Source of the DNA: Ruminiclostridium hungatei
GTDB taxonomy: Bacteria > Bacillota > Clostridia > Acetivibrionales > DSM-1351
Assembly (NCBI RefSeq): GCF_002051585.1
Contig: NZ_MZGX01000001.1
Coordinates: forward strand, 211,357 to 275,356
Length of the DNA: 64,000 nucleotides
Reading direction: 5' to 3'
Shown here: positions 7,159 through 14,128 of the stretch, piece after piece
Layout: every line of letters starts with the position of its first letter
Numbering within the stretch: the first letter of the stretch is position 1
The notes under the pieces: generated by a model
Told to the model about the DNA's origin: nothing
Seen by the model: only the letters and a program-made list of their open reading frames with translations
Database searches by the model: none
Translations under genes and position numbers: made by a program

Positions 7159-7780
7159 AGTTGCCACCTGCCTTATCAGTGAGTTGGTCAGTGTAAATCA
7201 GAATTTTTCCTTCTCGGTTTTTATCATAAAAATCTTGAAGTGGGTACCAAACAAAAAAATCTTCATCATCTTTTGAGGCATTACATCTTCTGCAAGCGCA
7301 TACAATATTGGACTTTGTGTAGTTGCCACCTTTTACTAATGGTATGAAATGGTCGTTTTCAAGCTTGACTTTTTCACCGCAATAAGCGCATAAATTATTG
7401 AAATATTTAAGACATTCTTTCCAATCGGTGCTAGTAAAATTATTTAATAGATTCTTTAGCCTTTCTCGCCTTTTTCTAACAGATTCAAGTCGCATCTGAT
7501 GACCTTTTTCAGTCTTTTCCCATGCCTTAGAGGTTTCTTTATCTCTTTCTTTATTTTTTATTCTATAATCGCGGACATAGTTTTTGTTTTCTTTTGTCCA
7601 TTTCCGTTTTCTTAGAATAAGTTTGTCGTGATGTTTCGCCATATACTGTTTATAATCATCACTGCAACATTGTTTACATCTGTACTGTAAACCATCTTTG
7701 TAGTTTTTGTTTTTCGAGAAATACTCAGAAGTTGCAGGCTTTAACTGATTACATTTGTTGCATCTTTTTAGTTCTTCCAT
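7151..7780 (-). CDS. HNH endonuclease with N-terminal zinc knuckle
   Basis: A 209-residue homing-type nuclease. Residues 7-39 have two CxxC pairs (CNKC and CKQC), as in many phage HNH proteins. A highly basic helix (about 55-115) should contact DNA. The HNH core, CAYCG, then ENDHFIPLVKGG, then NIVCACRRCN, occupies about residues 131-170. The start follows AAAGGGTGCGAAAATC. It sits directly behind a twin-hairpin terminator, as does the other HNH gene. Confidence 0.88.
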   Translation of the reverse strand: MEELKRCNKCNQLKPATSEYFSKNKNYKDGLQYRCKQCCSDDYKQYMAKHHDKLILRKRKWTKENKNYVRDYRIKNKERDKETSKAWEKTEKGHQMRLESVRKRRERLKNLLNNFTSTDWKECLKYFNNLCAYCGEKVKLENDHFIPLVKGGNYTKSNIVCACRRCNASKDDEDFFVWYPLQDFYDKNREGKILIYTDQLTDKAGGNYG

Positions 7781-7820
7781 GATTTTCGCACCCTTTCAGT
7801 ATTCGCACCATATGTATAAA

Positions 7821-7879
7821 AAGACATAAGAAAAGCGAGGTAGGTGCGTATACCTCGCTATCAGCCCGTCGGCTGTCTT
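7821..7879 (-). terminator. Second twin-hairpin terminator
   Basis: On the minus strand, CAGCC/GGCTG (7862-7875) is followed by a 9-bp stem AGCGAGGTA/TACCTCGCT (7834-7859) and the tail CTTTTCTTATG. AAGACA and TGTCTT ends can close the unit. It lies between the putative small terminase gene and the HNH gene and mirrors the element at 3119-3178. Confidence 0.7.
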
Positions 7880-7892
7880 CTGCCATATTTAA

Positions 7893-8441
7893 CTATTCAT
7901 CATCTGAATTATCAATCTGTATTGCTCCCTGGACTGTCCCGGAGCTCTTGAACATGAAATTAATCTTCTGCTTTTTCTTGGTACCGAATTCGTCCGTAGA
8001 ATTTCGGTTCATAAGATTTTTTAGAGTGCCAGTTAATCGTTCAGCAGCTTCAGCCATGAATTTCATGTCCATAGGAGTGTTTATGTTTTTTGATACACGG
8101 TCCAGGGTTTCTTTTGAAAGAACAGAATCAATTATCTTCTCAACAGCTCCGACTGTTTTTCTGGCAGTATCGAGCTTCTTATTATCAACCTCTAGCTCAA
8201 TCTGCTGCCGTTTGACTGCCAACTGCTGCTTATTTATCTGCGCCAGAGACTCTATATCGGTTATCATTTGGACTCTTTGTTCAGTTTCATCATTTACGGT
8301 TATAATAGGCGATTGCAGGAGGGGATTAACCGGTAGAAGTTCGTTTTCCAGAGGGCTAGGTTCGAAGATGTCTACTTCTACAGGGTCTGATTTCTGTTTT
8401 GCAGGTGTTTTTTTAGTTTTATGAGATTGTTTAGCCGACAC
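7893..8441 (-). CDS. Possible terminase small subunit or scaffold-like phage protein
   Basis: A 182-residue protein starting at GTG 8441 after AGGTGATATC. The N-terminus is Lys/Pro-rich and disordered (to about residue 30). Residues 55-110 form a long Gln/Lys/Glu coiled coil, and the C-terminus is polar with a basic KKKQK patch. The assignment to a small terminase rests on position upstream of the large terminase and on the helical, DNA-tethering look; no motif proves it. Confidence 0.4.
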   Translation of the reverse strand: MSAKQSHKTKKTPAKQKSDPVEVDIFEPSPLENELLPVNPLLQSPIITVNDETEQRVQMITDIESLAQINKQQLAVKRQQIELEVDNKKLDTARKTVGAVEKIIDSVLSKETLDRVSKNINTPMDMKFMAEAAERLTGTLKNLMNRNSTDEFGTKKKQKINFMFKSSGTVQGAIQIDNSDDE

Positions 8442-8465
8442 GATATCACCTGCTTTCGGGGGAAA

Positions 8466-8493
8466 GAAAAAGCACCCTTGATTTTAAGGTGCT
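8466..8493 (-). terminator. Rho-independent terminator
   Basis: AGCACC and GGTGCT arms (8471-8476 and 8488-8493) close a hairpin that on the minus strand is followed by TTTTTCTTT. It would end the transcript of the 93-residue protein gene at 8518-8799. Confidence 0.75.
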
Positions 8494-8517
8494 CAAATCA
8501 CATGCTATATCTTTTGA

Positions 8518-8799
8518 TTAGGTTTCTTTCAGGTATGTATCTCTCAGGTTAGCGAGTAAAACATTACCTCTGGCTATTTCGCCGTTATAATTATAAACAA
8601 TAAAATCATATCCAGGGTATTGTTTTTTTAGTTTTTCCTTTAAAAATGACACATTAGCAGAGTTCATTGTTGCATATTTTGCGTTATAGTTATATGGCAA
8701 ATCAACTTCACTTCTTACGTTCTTCCCATTTTTAACAAAGTCTACTCGGACACCTTCAATTTCAAAAATAGTTTTCTCAACATAGGCAACTGTTGGCAT
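8518..8799 (-). CDS. 93-residue protein, unknown
   Basis: It starts MPTVAYVEKTIFEIEG at 8799 with an excellent AAAGGAGGTGCTAAT leader and ends just before a terminator. Short alternating hydrophobic strands (VRVDFVKNG, YDFIVYNYNGEIARGNV) suggest a small beta-rich fold. It is a monocistronic accessory gene; function unknown. Confidence 0.62.
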   Translation of the reverse strand: MPTVAYVEKTIFEIEGVRVDFVKNGKNVRSEVDLPYNYNAKYATMNSANVSFLKEKLKKQYPGYDFIVYNYNGEIARGNVLLANLRDTYLKET

Positions 8800-8863
8800 A
8801 TTAGCACCTCCTTTTTATGTTAAATTATACATAAAGAAGTGTAATGCTTCAAGTTATTACAAT

Positions 8864-9286
8864 TTATTTTAAATTTGGGCGTCTATCTATAAATTCCTGA
8901 TAAGCGATAAAACGAGCCTGCCTATATGAAATCTTCATGTGTGGAGCTGCCTTGTTCGCATTATCTACCACACGCTTAAATTCTGTTGCTAATTCTTTTG
9001 GTATCCAATCATTCCAGTTTTCACAATTCTCAGGCTTTGTCTTTGGCCTGCCAGAGCTCACCTTTGGAACTCTCCCGGTCCGCTGCCATTTATCAAAGTG
9101 ACTTTTCTTTATAGCCCATGTCTTGCGGCCTTCTTCTTCAAAACAGACAAAGAGGTGGGCAATAGGGGCAAGTTCACTTACACCAGAGGGATTGCTTTTA
9201 TCAAATTTGGCAACGGTTGCTTTTGGGATACCTAACATGCGAGCGACACCAAATAAACTGTAAAAGGATTCTGGCGCTTTAAGCAT
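8864..9286 (-). CDS. Phage protein with helix-turn-helix-like N-terminus
   Basis: A 140-residue protein starting MLKAPESFYSLFG at 9286; the start codon overlaps the upstream stop. Residues 10-30 (FGVARMLGIPKATVAKFD) read as a helix-turn-helix typical of small-terminase or repressor-like DNA binders. The middle has a proline-lysine linker. The 3' end looks basic and helical. Possible roles are terminase small subunit or regulator; neither is decided by the sequence. Confidence 0.55.
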   Translation of the reverse strand: MLKAPESFYSLFGVARMLGIPKATVAKFDKSNPSGVSELAPIAHLFVCFEEEGRKTWAIKKSHFDKWQRTGRVPKVSSGRPKTKPENCENWNDWIPKELATEFKRVVDNANKAAPHMKISYRQARFIAYQEFIDRRPNLK

Positions 9287-9431
9287 GGCCATCACCACCA
9301 GTGGCAGCTTTTTGAGCTTTCCTGAATTGATATATTTTACGTCTGATTGCACGTCGGCGCTCTTTAAAAGCTTCGCATTGCTTTCTCTGTCTGTATTTAT
9401 CGCAACCAATACAATTTTTTTGACACTCCAT
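9279..9431 (-). CDS. 50-residue Cys-rich basic protein
   Basis: It starts MECQKNCIGCDKYRQRKQC at 9431 directly behind GGAGGTGGTTTT, the best ribosome site in this stretch. Four cysteines in the first 20 residues suggest a zinc site, followed by an Arg/Lys-rich helix. It overlaps the next start by 8 bases. A longer alternative frame covers both genes but lacks a comparable site. Unknown nucleic-acid-binding microprotein. Confidence 0.55.
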   Translation of the reverse strand: MECQKNCIGCDKYRQRKQCEAFKERRRAIRRKIYQFRKAQKAATGGDGHA

Positions 9432-9454
9432 AAAACCACCTCCAGGGAACTAAA

Positions 9455-9567
9455 TATGCGGGCAGGGATTTACACCCTGCATGTGATGCTTCCGTTAAGT
9501 CTATGCACCACTTAATTTGATGTGTTACCACCAAAAGCCATGCGTCTACCTATTCCGCCACCGCATA
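9455..9567 (-). tRNA. tRNA-Leu-like structure, degenerate or elaborated
   Basis: On the minus strand a 7-bp acceptor-like stem (TATGCGG/CCGCATA) encloses a D-arm GCGGAATAGGTAGACGC, nearly identical to bacterial tRNA-Leu, and a T-arm-like hairpin CAGGG-TGTAAAT-CCCTG. Between them are two hairpins (TTTGGTG with CAC-AT-CAAA, and TTAAGT/ACTTAA) instead of one readable anticodon arm. Length is 113 bases against about 85 for a normal class II tRNA. No CCA follows. Probably a remnant or a tRNA mimic. The rest of 9568-9758 shows no convincing gene. Confidence 0.38.
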
Positions 9568-9758
9568 TTCAACCATTTCTTTCAGGCTGCCATCTTGAGC
9601 AAAACTGCCCCAGGACAACCACCGCGCCTTTCAAGCCGGGAGCTACTTAGGCATCACTCAAGCTAAAGGCTGCTTATGCCTGATGTACTCACAACAGGCT
9701 TCTGACATCTTATATCCATTCATCATTATTTATGCTAAGGCTCTGTGGCCGATTAGCT

Positions 9759-10304
9759 TTATTTTATAACTTGAAATTTTGGTCGAAGTTCGATTGCCTC
9801 TTCCAGAAATTTGTCAATTACCCATTTTGGCAGGACCTTTTTAAATTCTTCCTGGAAGAACAGGAAAACATTTAATGTCAGTCGCTTTTCCTTGAAGCCA
9901 TACAATGGATTGAATACAAAGTAAACAAGGCCGTCAAAGGAGATTTCTGTTATAACGCTGGCCCGTTTCATTTTTTTTATTAAGGCCTTGCATTGTCGAT
10001 CACTCATATCAAGAACTTTACTCATTTCAATAGTGGTAATTGGTTTAATAGTATTGCCACTCCTATAAACGAGAAATTGATTGTCTTTTAAAATATAATG
10101 CTTTAACTCATGAATCCGACCTTTTTCTGCCCAAGTAAATTCCTCAGGGAGTGGAACCTCTAAAAAGGTCTTTACATTTGCCTTGCGGCTCCAGAATAAA
10201 TAACCCTCATCATCAAATTGTAAGTCCACCCATTGAACTTTTTCGCTGAATTCGCCAGTTGATTGGTTAGTATACCGTGTAATTTTCTTTGCTTTTTGTT
10301 CCAT
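9759..10304 (-). CDS. Winged-helix replication-type protein (RepL-like?)
   Basis: A 181-residue protein starting MEQKAKKITRYTN at 10304, five bases after AGGTGA. Residues 85-140 (ITTIEMSKVLDMSDRQCKALIKKMKRASVITEI, read in parts) are a winged helix, followed by a beta wing (YFVFNPLYG), the layout of small plasmid/phage replication initiators such as RepL. An alternative is a transcription regulator. A candidate origin region with repeats and a DnaA box lies immediately upstream, supporting a replication role by inference. Confidence 0.5.
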   Translation of the reverse strand: MEQKAKKITRYTNQSTGEFSEKVQWVDLQFDDEGYLFWSRKANVKTFLEVPLPEEFTWAEKGRIHELKHYILKDNQFLVYRSGNTIKPITTIEMSKVLDMSDRQCKALIKKMKRASVITEISFDGLVYFVFNPLYGFKEKRLTLNVFLFFQEEFKKVLPKWVIDKFLEEAIELRPKFQVIK

Positions 10305-10469
10305 ATTCATCACCTACAATTTTTTTGTCAAAAACAGGTCATTTTTAACACTTTTTTTGTAAAACGAAAAAGTCCGATAACCATTGATAAACAATAGATA
10401 CAAGACTTTTATGGGGGCAATTTTGATACGAGATATTATATAGCATTATATATACATGTCGCATCAAAA

Positions 10470-10506
10470 CGAAAATAGTAAAGGCACCAGCTCTTAACCA
10501 GTGCCT
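10470..10506 (-). terminator. Attenuator-like hairpin in the leader of the Rep-type gene
   Basis: AGGCAC (10482-10487) and GTGCCT (10501-10506) form a hairpin followed on the minus strand by a T-rich tail. It lies between the -10 box at 10536-10541 and the gene start at 10304, so it could stop most transcripts early. Confidence 0.5.
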
Positions 10507-10535
10507 ATCAATTCCTACTTGCTCCGCTAGTATAA

Positions 10536-10544
10536 ATTATAGCA
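10536..10544 (-). promoter_or_regulatory. Extended -10 promoter
   Basis: On the minus strand TG-C-TATAAT is a perfect extended -10. No good -35 is visible. It would drive the leftward winged-helix gene. Confidence 0.5.
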
Positions 10545-10562
10545 CAGTACTTGTACTTTGTG

Positions 10563-10625
10563 TGACTCATATTTGTAGCAATATTGACTCATGGGAGTAT
10601 CACGGTTGTATCATATTTGTATCAT
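10563..10625. repeat. Short direct repeats, iteron-like
   Basis: TGACTCAT occurs twice 22 bases apart (10563, 10585) and TTGTATCAT twice 11 bases apart (10606, 10617), so the copies fall on the same helix face. They sit just upstream of the leftward winged-helix gene and may be its binding sites. Confidence 0.45.
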
Positions 10626-10893
10626 TTTTATTTTCCGATAAGTTTTTGAATAAAACTTGGTGAAAATACAAGTCTTTTTCTGACCTTTTTACTGCGTTTC
10701 AGGGTGAAAATGCCATCGACTTATTAATAAATACCAAACTGGAGGGGAAGGCGCACGGAATGCTGGGTTGACCGGCTTATAGGAAGGGGATATTTTTACG
10801 AGAGGTAACTCTCCCGCCCAAGCCCCGACAGCCCCCCAGGGGTCCCCAAATCCTGCAAAAACAGGCCGAAAGCATGTGCAAAACTGGCAAAAG

Positions 10894-10902
10894 TTATCCA
10901 CA
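10894..10902 (+). promoter_or_regulatory. DnaA box
   Basis: A perfect TTATCCACA nonamer in a gene-free, repeat-bearing stretch beside the replication-type gene. A single box can occur by chance, so its role in an origin is inference. Confidence 0.5.
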
Positions 10903-10962
10903 TACCACTATATGTTGTGGTTGGCTATCAATCAGGGCTGTGAGGGTACATAAAATACAAAT

Positions 10963-10994
10963 ACAGTACCGAAAATATACAAAAACGGTACTGT
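10963..10994. repeat. 9-bp perfect inverted repeat
   Basis: ACAGTACCG (10963-10971) and CGGTACTGT (10986-10994) flank a 14-base AT-rich spacer. No T-run follows, so an operator or replication structure is more likely than a terminator. It ends 8 bases before the first Fur-type box. Confidence 0.5.
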
Positions 10995-11001
10995 GTATGC
11001 A

Positions 11002-11020
11002 AATGAGAATGATTATCATT
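11002..11020. promoter_or_regulatory. Fur-type box 1
   Basis: The core TGAGAAT-G-ATTATCA matches the 7-1-7 Fur consensus (TGATAAT-N-ATTATCA) at all but one position. No iron gene is adjacent: the stretch from 10305 to 11595 shows no convincing coding region. Confidence 0.6.
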
Positions 11021-11059
11021 TAAGGGAGAAATGGGAGGGTATGGGCTGGTGTGAATATA

Positions 11060-11078
11060 AATGAGAATCATTATCATT
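11060..11078. promoter_or_regulatory. Fur-type box 2
   Basis: The core TGAGAAT-C-ATTATCA again differs from the 7-1-7 consensus at one base. It is 58 bp from box 1 in the same orientation, so the pair could bind Fur or a Fur-family regulator cooperatively. Confidence 0.6.
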
Positions 11079-11112
11079 TAGAAAGGGTTTATTCCGGGGC
11101 TCGGATACTGCC

Positions 11113-11214
11113 TGTCAAGTACTTTTACTTTACACAATAACAATACACTTGCACCCTGAACCCCAGCAGTACAAGGCACTACACAGGCTTGTCAAGTAAA
11201 ACACCTTTACACAC
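11113..11214 (+). repeat. Pair of 25-bp imperfect direct repeats
   Basis: Copies at 11113-11137 and 11190-11214 share TGTCAAGTA at the left end and TTTACACA at the right end with a variable 7-base centre, 77 bp apart. The shape suits a protein-binding site pair, but no partner is identified. The rest of 11215-11536 shows nothing I can name. Confidence 0.45.
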
Positions 11215-11536
11215 ATCCCGTTATGGCCTAAAGCATACTGTTAGCACGACACATAAGGCACAGGTAAACACCTTGAAACCATTGGAAACAGCGGTGTTTG
11301 AATGTATTGTAAACCAAAACATAATATTAAGTTGACAATGAAAAAATCAGTAAAAATGATTTTAATTGAAAAGGCTGCTGCCGGCAGCATGATTAAGTAA
11401 GAAACATTAATCCAGATCCGATAACCTAACCGCAATCATGTGCCAGCCGGACAAGGAACGAAAAGCGTGGAGGAGGGGGAGGAAAACCCCCTGAGAATCC
11501 TTTGTAATGAATTGCCTGATATATATAACAGTGATA

Positions 11537-11565
11537 TTGATAATATGTTGTAAAGGGTATACAAT
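11537..11565 (+). promoter_or_regulatory. Promoter of the 68-residue regulator gene
   Basis: TTGATA (11537-11542), 17-base spacer, TACAAT (11560-11565). A GTATAC motif occurs twice here, overlapping and following the -10, and may be an operator. Confidence 0.6.
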
Positions 11566-11595
11566 AGGTATACAAAAGAACAAGGGGTGATTGTA

Positions 11596-11802
11596 TTGAC
11601 TAAAGCAAATAGAGAGAACCAGACACCTTTTAGGTTTGCACCAATAGTTAAGGAAAGACTGAAGAAGATAGCACATTACCAAGGTGTTGACATGGTTGTG
11701 GTTGTCTCCATGTTGATAAACAAAGAGTATACGGATAACCGGGAGCAAATAGAAGAATACTTGAAGGATTATCCAATTGATACGGAAAACGCAGATAAAT
11801 AG
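11596..11802 (+). CDS. Small ribbon-helix-helix-like protein
   Basis: A 68-residue protein. The TTG start at 11596 lies eight bases after AAGGGG; a GTG within that site is less likely. The order strand (TPFRFAPIVKERLKKIA) then helix (VDMVVVVSMLINKEY) resembles ribbon-helix-helix DNA binders used for plasmid copy control, though it is acidic at the C-terminus. It has its own promoter and terminator, fitting an autoregulated small repressor. Confidence 0.52.
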   Translation: MTKANRENQTPFRFAPIVKERLKKIAHYQGVDMVVVVSMLINKEYTDNREQIEEYLKDYPIDTENADK

Positions 11803-11844
11803 AGAAATATTAAGTATCTAATAGATATATAATAGATGTACAGT

Positions 11845-11891
11845 ATAATACCGAATTTCTGAGGAATTTACAGATTTTCGGTATTATTTTT
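11845..11891 (+). terminator. Rho-independent terminator
   Basis: AATACCGAA (11847-11855) and TTCGGTATT (11877-11885) form the stem, and ATTTTT follows. It ends the 68-residue regulator gene transcript. Confidence 0.75.
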
Positions 11892-11894
11892 GAT

Positions 11895-11923
11895 TTGAAT
11901 TGTATACCCATTGGATATATAAT
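11895..11923 (+). promoter_or_regulatory. Promoter of the small-gene array
   Basis: TTGAAT (11895-11900), 17-base spacer, TATAAT (11918-11923). The segment ATATATAATAGAT at the -10 is also present near 11826, after the regulator gene. This promoter could serve the whole rightward array. Confidence 0.6.
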
Positions 11924-11957
11924 AGATATATAAACAAACGAACCGGAGGGCATGAAC

Positions 11958-12149
11958 ATGAAAGGACATTATGCAATCGAAATAATAGGCTGCCGGAAAC
12001 AAAGGTTTGTTATCAAAAAAGTAGCTGTAACCGGTTTAATCCTTCCGGTAAACGGGAAAGCATACCGAACATTAGAAAAGGCTCAGACCGCAGCTGCTGA
12101 TCTGGGATTGATAATAGAAAAAGTTGGAGATTGCTACGAGATTCTATGA
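11958..12149 (+). CDS. 63-residue protein, unknown
   Basis: It starts MKGHYAIEIIGCRKQRFV at 11958, eight bases after GGAGG; an ATG six bases earlier is too close to the site. Alternating beta strands dominate, with a short helix (YRTLEKAQTAAADLG). It is the first gene of the rightward microprotein array. No family is recognised. Confidence 0.55.
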   Translation: MKGHYAIEIIGCRKQRFVIKKVAVTGLILPVNGKAYRTLEKAQTAAADLGLIIEKVGDCYEIL

Positions 12150-12162
12150 GGAGGGCGCGGAA

Positions 12163-12396
12163 ATGAAAAATAATTACACATTGCTGGGAATAGGCGCTAA
12201 AAGCGAAAAGCCAAATATATTATCACACGGATGTATGCATAAAAGCGTAGGGGTAAAGATCGAGGAAACTCGCCAGGAAGGTACACCCCTGATATACAAC
12301 ATTTGCATGACCGTCTGGATAGATGAAAACGGAGAGTATATTGATTTTACGAATACCAGATTTAAGGAATCATATGGGAAGGTGTATTTAAATTAA
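12163..12396 (+). CDS. 77-residue protein, unknown
   Basis: Start chosen at 12163 (MKNNYTLLGIGAKSEK), after a GGAGGGCGCGGAA leader, 13 bases past the previous stop. The product is mostly beta strands (LIYNICMTVWIDENGEYIDF) and acidic. It is likely co-transcribed with its neighbours. The 93 bases after it hold no gene. Confidence 0.52.
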   Translation: MKNNYTLLGIGAKSEKPNILSHGCMHKSVGVKIEETRQEGTPLIYNICMTVWIDENGEYIDFTNTRFKESYGKVYLN

Positions 12397-12489
12397 ACAG
12401 CTTTAGGCTGGATATTGCTGTGGCAAAGGCAAATACCCCGTGAACATATTTGAATTTATCTTAATCAGAATCAGAAGGAGGATTGAAAG

Positions 12490-12672
12490 ATGAAAAATAG
12501 ACTTTTGAAATTAGCTGCAGTTTTAATATTAATGGTGGCTACAGCGGTAATCACCTGGCACATAACAATTCTTACGCTGAAAATAGAGGTCAACGAGGAC
12601 ACCGCATATATTACCAGCTTCGGTCAGACAGATGAATTTGATTATATGCCGTTGTGGCACACCGGGGACTAA
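12490..12672 (+). CDS. 60-residue membrane-anchored protein
   Basis: It starts at 12490 behind AGAAGGAGGATTGAAAG. Residues 7-30 are hydrophobic (LAAVLILMVATAVITWHITIL), a signal anchor or single membrane helix, followed by an acidic external or cytosolic tail (VNEDTAYITSFGQTDEFDYM). Function unknown. Confidence 0.58.
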   Translation: MKNRLLKLAAVLILMVATAVITWHITILTLKIEVNEDTAYITSFGQTDEFDYMPLWHTGD

Positions 12673-12752
12673 AACCTCCGGCCGTCTGCGGGTACCGCAC
12701 TGATGATGGTCTCTGAAATGAGGCCGAAACGGAAAGTGTAAAGGAGGTTCAT

Positions 12753-13199
12753 ATGATGAAAAAATCTTATTTTAATTGTGACAGAGGATTTGCCGAAATG
12801 CTGCAATATAACCACAAGACCTTGGCGGACGAAGTCGTTGATATTTTAAAATCTGAATTCTTGAGGCTGGGCGTCCTGCCAGAAGACCGCAATGAATACA
12901 CAGAGAACTGCATCAAGAGCATAAAAGAAGCAATCCAGTACTGGAACATAGGAACCGAAGCCATTGAACACATGAACGAGGCCATAGAAAGCCTTGAAGC
13001 ATACCTGGAAGAAACAGAGGCCGCTAAATCATGTGAAGAGTTAAAAAATGCATTGCTCCACTTAAAAGATGCTTTTATTGGTGTCTTGCAGGCCAGTGAT
13101 TACGAAACAGAGTTTGACGGCCTTAAATACCCGTTTGACTGCAATTTTAAAGAGATGGTAAACAAAGTCATCGACTGGGTTGACTTTGAGATAATATAG
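12753..13199 (+). CDS. 148-residue acidic helical protein, unknown
   Basis: It starts MMKKSYFNCDRGF at 12753 with AAAGGAGGTTCAT just ahead. Nearly the whole chain is predicted helix by eye, strongly acidic (EAIESLEAYLEETEAAKSCEE region), resembling DNA-mimic or small adaptor proteins in charge only. No family is recognised. Confidence 0.6.
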   Translation: MMKKSYFNCDRGFAEMLQYNHKTLADEVVDILKSEFLRLGVLPEDRNEYTENCIKSIKEAIQYWNIGTEAIEHMNEAIESLEAYLEETEAAKSCEELKNALLHLKDAFIGVLQASDYETEFDGLKYPFDCNFKEMVNKVIDWVDFEII

Positions 13200-13295
13200 C
13201 AGCCTGGCACCGACCAAAGTACACAGGCTGCTACGAATACACAACCAACAACGGGCCGTGTGACTATATTTTAGCACGGCTCCCCACGAAAGGGG
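13200..13295 (+). other. Three consecutive hairpins before the next gene
   Basis: CAGCCTG/CAGGCTG (13200-13230), GCCGTG/CACGGC (13255-13280) and CCCC/GGGG (13282-13295) follow one another between the 148-residue gene and the start at 13306. The last hairpin contains the ribosome binding site GGGG, so folding could limit translation. Confidence 0.5.
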
Positions 13296-13305
13296 AAGAA
13301 ATATT

Positions 13306-13674
13306 ATGATTAACACAAATTTAAAGGCAACAGCCATATTTGATAATGGCGGAGGATTAACTCTCCAATTAGGTGATAATTACGGTCACTACTATCCACA
13401 CAACATGCAACAGGCCGCAGAGGACTACGCTCAATACCTGGCAGATCAGGACACCAGTTGGTGGGAGGGCAACGAGGATGACGCAAGAGAGCTGGAGCCT
13501 GAGCTGGAGCAAATCCGTAACGGTGGATATAAGGTTTATAATGCGTCAGATATCGCCGGGTTACTCCCAATGATTGATACCCAGCAGTTTAAAGAGGATG
13601 GATATATTACGGGTTGGTATAATGTTGACGAGTTTGTAACGGCCCTGTCGGCATTGACTAATGTAAGTATTTAG
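13306..13674 (+). CDS. 122-residue antirestriction-like or unknown protein
   Basis: It starts MINTNLKATAIFDNGGG at 13306, with AAGGGGAAGAAATATT ahead. The product is strongly acidic, with a central Glu/Asp-rich segment (WWEGNEDDARELEPELEQI) and patterned aromatic residues. Acidic small proteins on mobile elements can mimic DNA and block restriction enzymes, but this is only a charge-based suggestion. Family not recognised. Confidence 0.55.
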   Translation: MINTNLKATAIFDNGGGLTLQLGDNYGHYYPHNMQQAAEDYAQYLADQDTSWWEGNEDDARELEPELEQIRNGGYKVYNASDIAGLLPMIDTQQFKEDGYITGWYNVDEFVTALSALTNVSI

Positions 13675-13724
13675 GTTTATCAACAACAATTTTGATTCCC
13701 GGTTTTCGGGAGAATGGAGGATAT

Positions 13725-14036
13725 ATGACTAAGCTCAATAAATGGTTTGATATGACAAATGATGGTGAATTGTATACAACGTATACGCGCGATTCTTGGG
13801 AAGTTCCCGAGGAGGGAACAGAAATATGGTGTACTGGATGGCCTCGCGGGCAGACGATTAAACCCTATGGTGATGGGTGTCATGTTGTGGTAGGGCTGAG
13901 CATCTACCACTGTGATCAGCTGATGGAAATTCTTATGCGTTTAGAATCTGAGGGTCACAAATGGGGTATTGACGGCGTAACAGCCAAACGTGAGCAGCAG
14001 ATAGGCGGTTATTGGGTACCTGTTCATATCTCATAA
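13725..14036 (+). CDS. 103-residue protein, unknown
   Basis: Start at ATG 13725, after AATGGAGGATAT; a frame extending upstream to 13692 runs through the hairpin leader and lacks a site. Trp- and Tyr-rich (WFDMTNDGELYTTYTRDSW; CTGWPRGQ) with a central beta region and a C-terminal amphipathic segment. Unknown function; member of the small-gene array. Confidence 0.55.
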   Translation: MTKLNKWFDMTNDGELYTTYTRDSWEVPEEGTEIWCTGWPRGQTIKPYGDGCHVVVGLSIYHCDQLMEILMRLESEGHKWGIDGVTAKREQQIGGYWVPVHIS

Positions 14037-14128
14037 TTTTGCAGATGGGCGGCCTTATGGCCGTTAATGCGCTCCCGGATACCGGGAACCCGTCCAAAGC
14101 CGGGAAGCATGACAGGAGGGTTTATCAG

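Noticed and set aside
8864..9439. Single long frame of 191 residues
   Set aside because: Two shorter overlapping genes, each with better start signals, explain the region.
9590..9700. Riboswitch upstream of the tRNA-like element
   Set aside because: Some GC-rich hairpins are visible, but no known aptamer core could be recognised.
9569..9758. Small coding region ending EYAVAE
   Set aside because: An open frame exists, but its only start is a TTG directly touching a weak GGTGG, and the frame ends inside the tRNA-like structure; not enough support.
10689..10901. 70-residue leftward reading frame
   Set aside because: No ribosome site, unusual Pro/Trp/Cys composition, and it covers hairpins and the DnaA box; likely chance.
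11241..11748. Leftward reading frames opposite the regulator gene
   Set aside because: They run antisense to a gene with a good promoter, ribosome site and terminator, and have no start signals.
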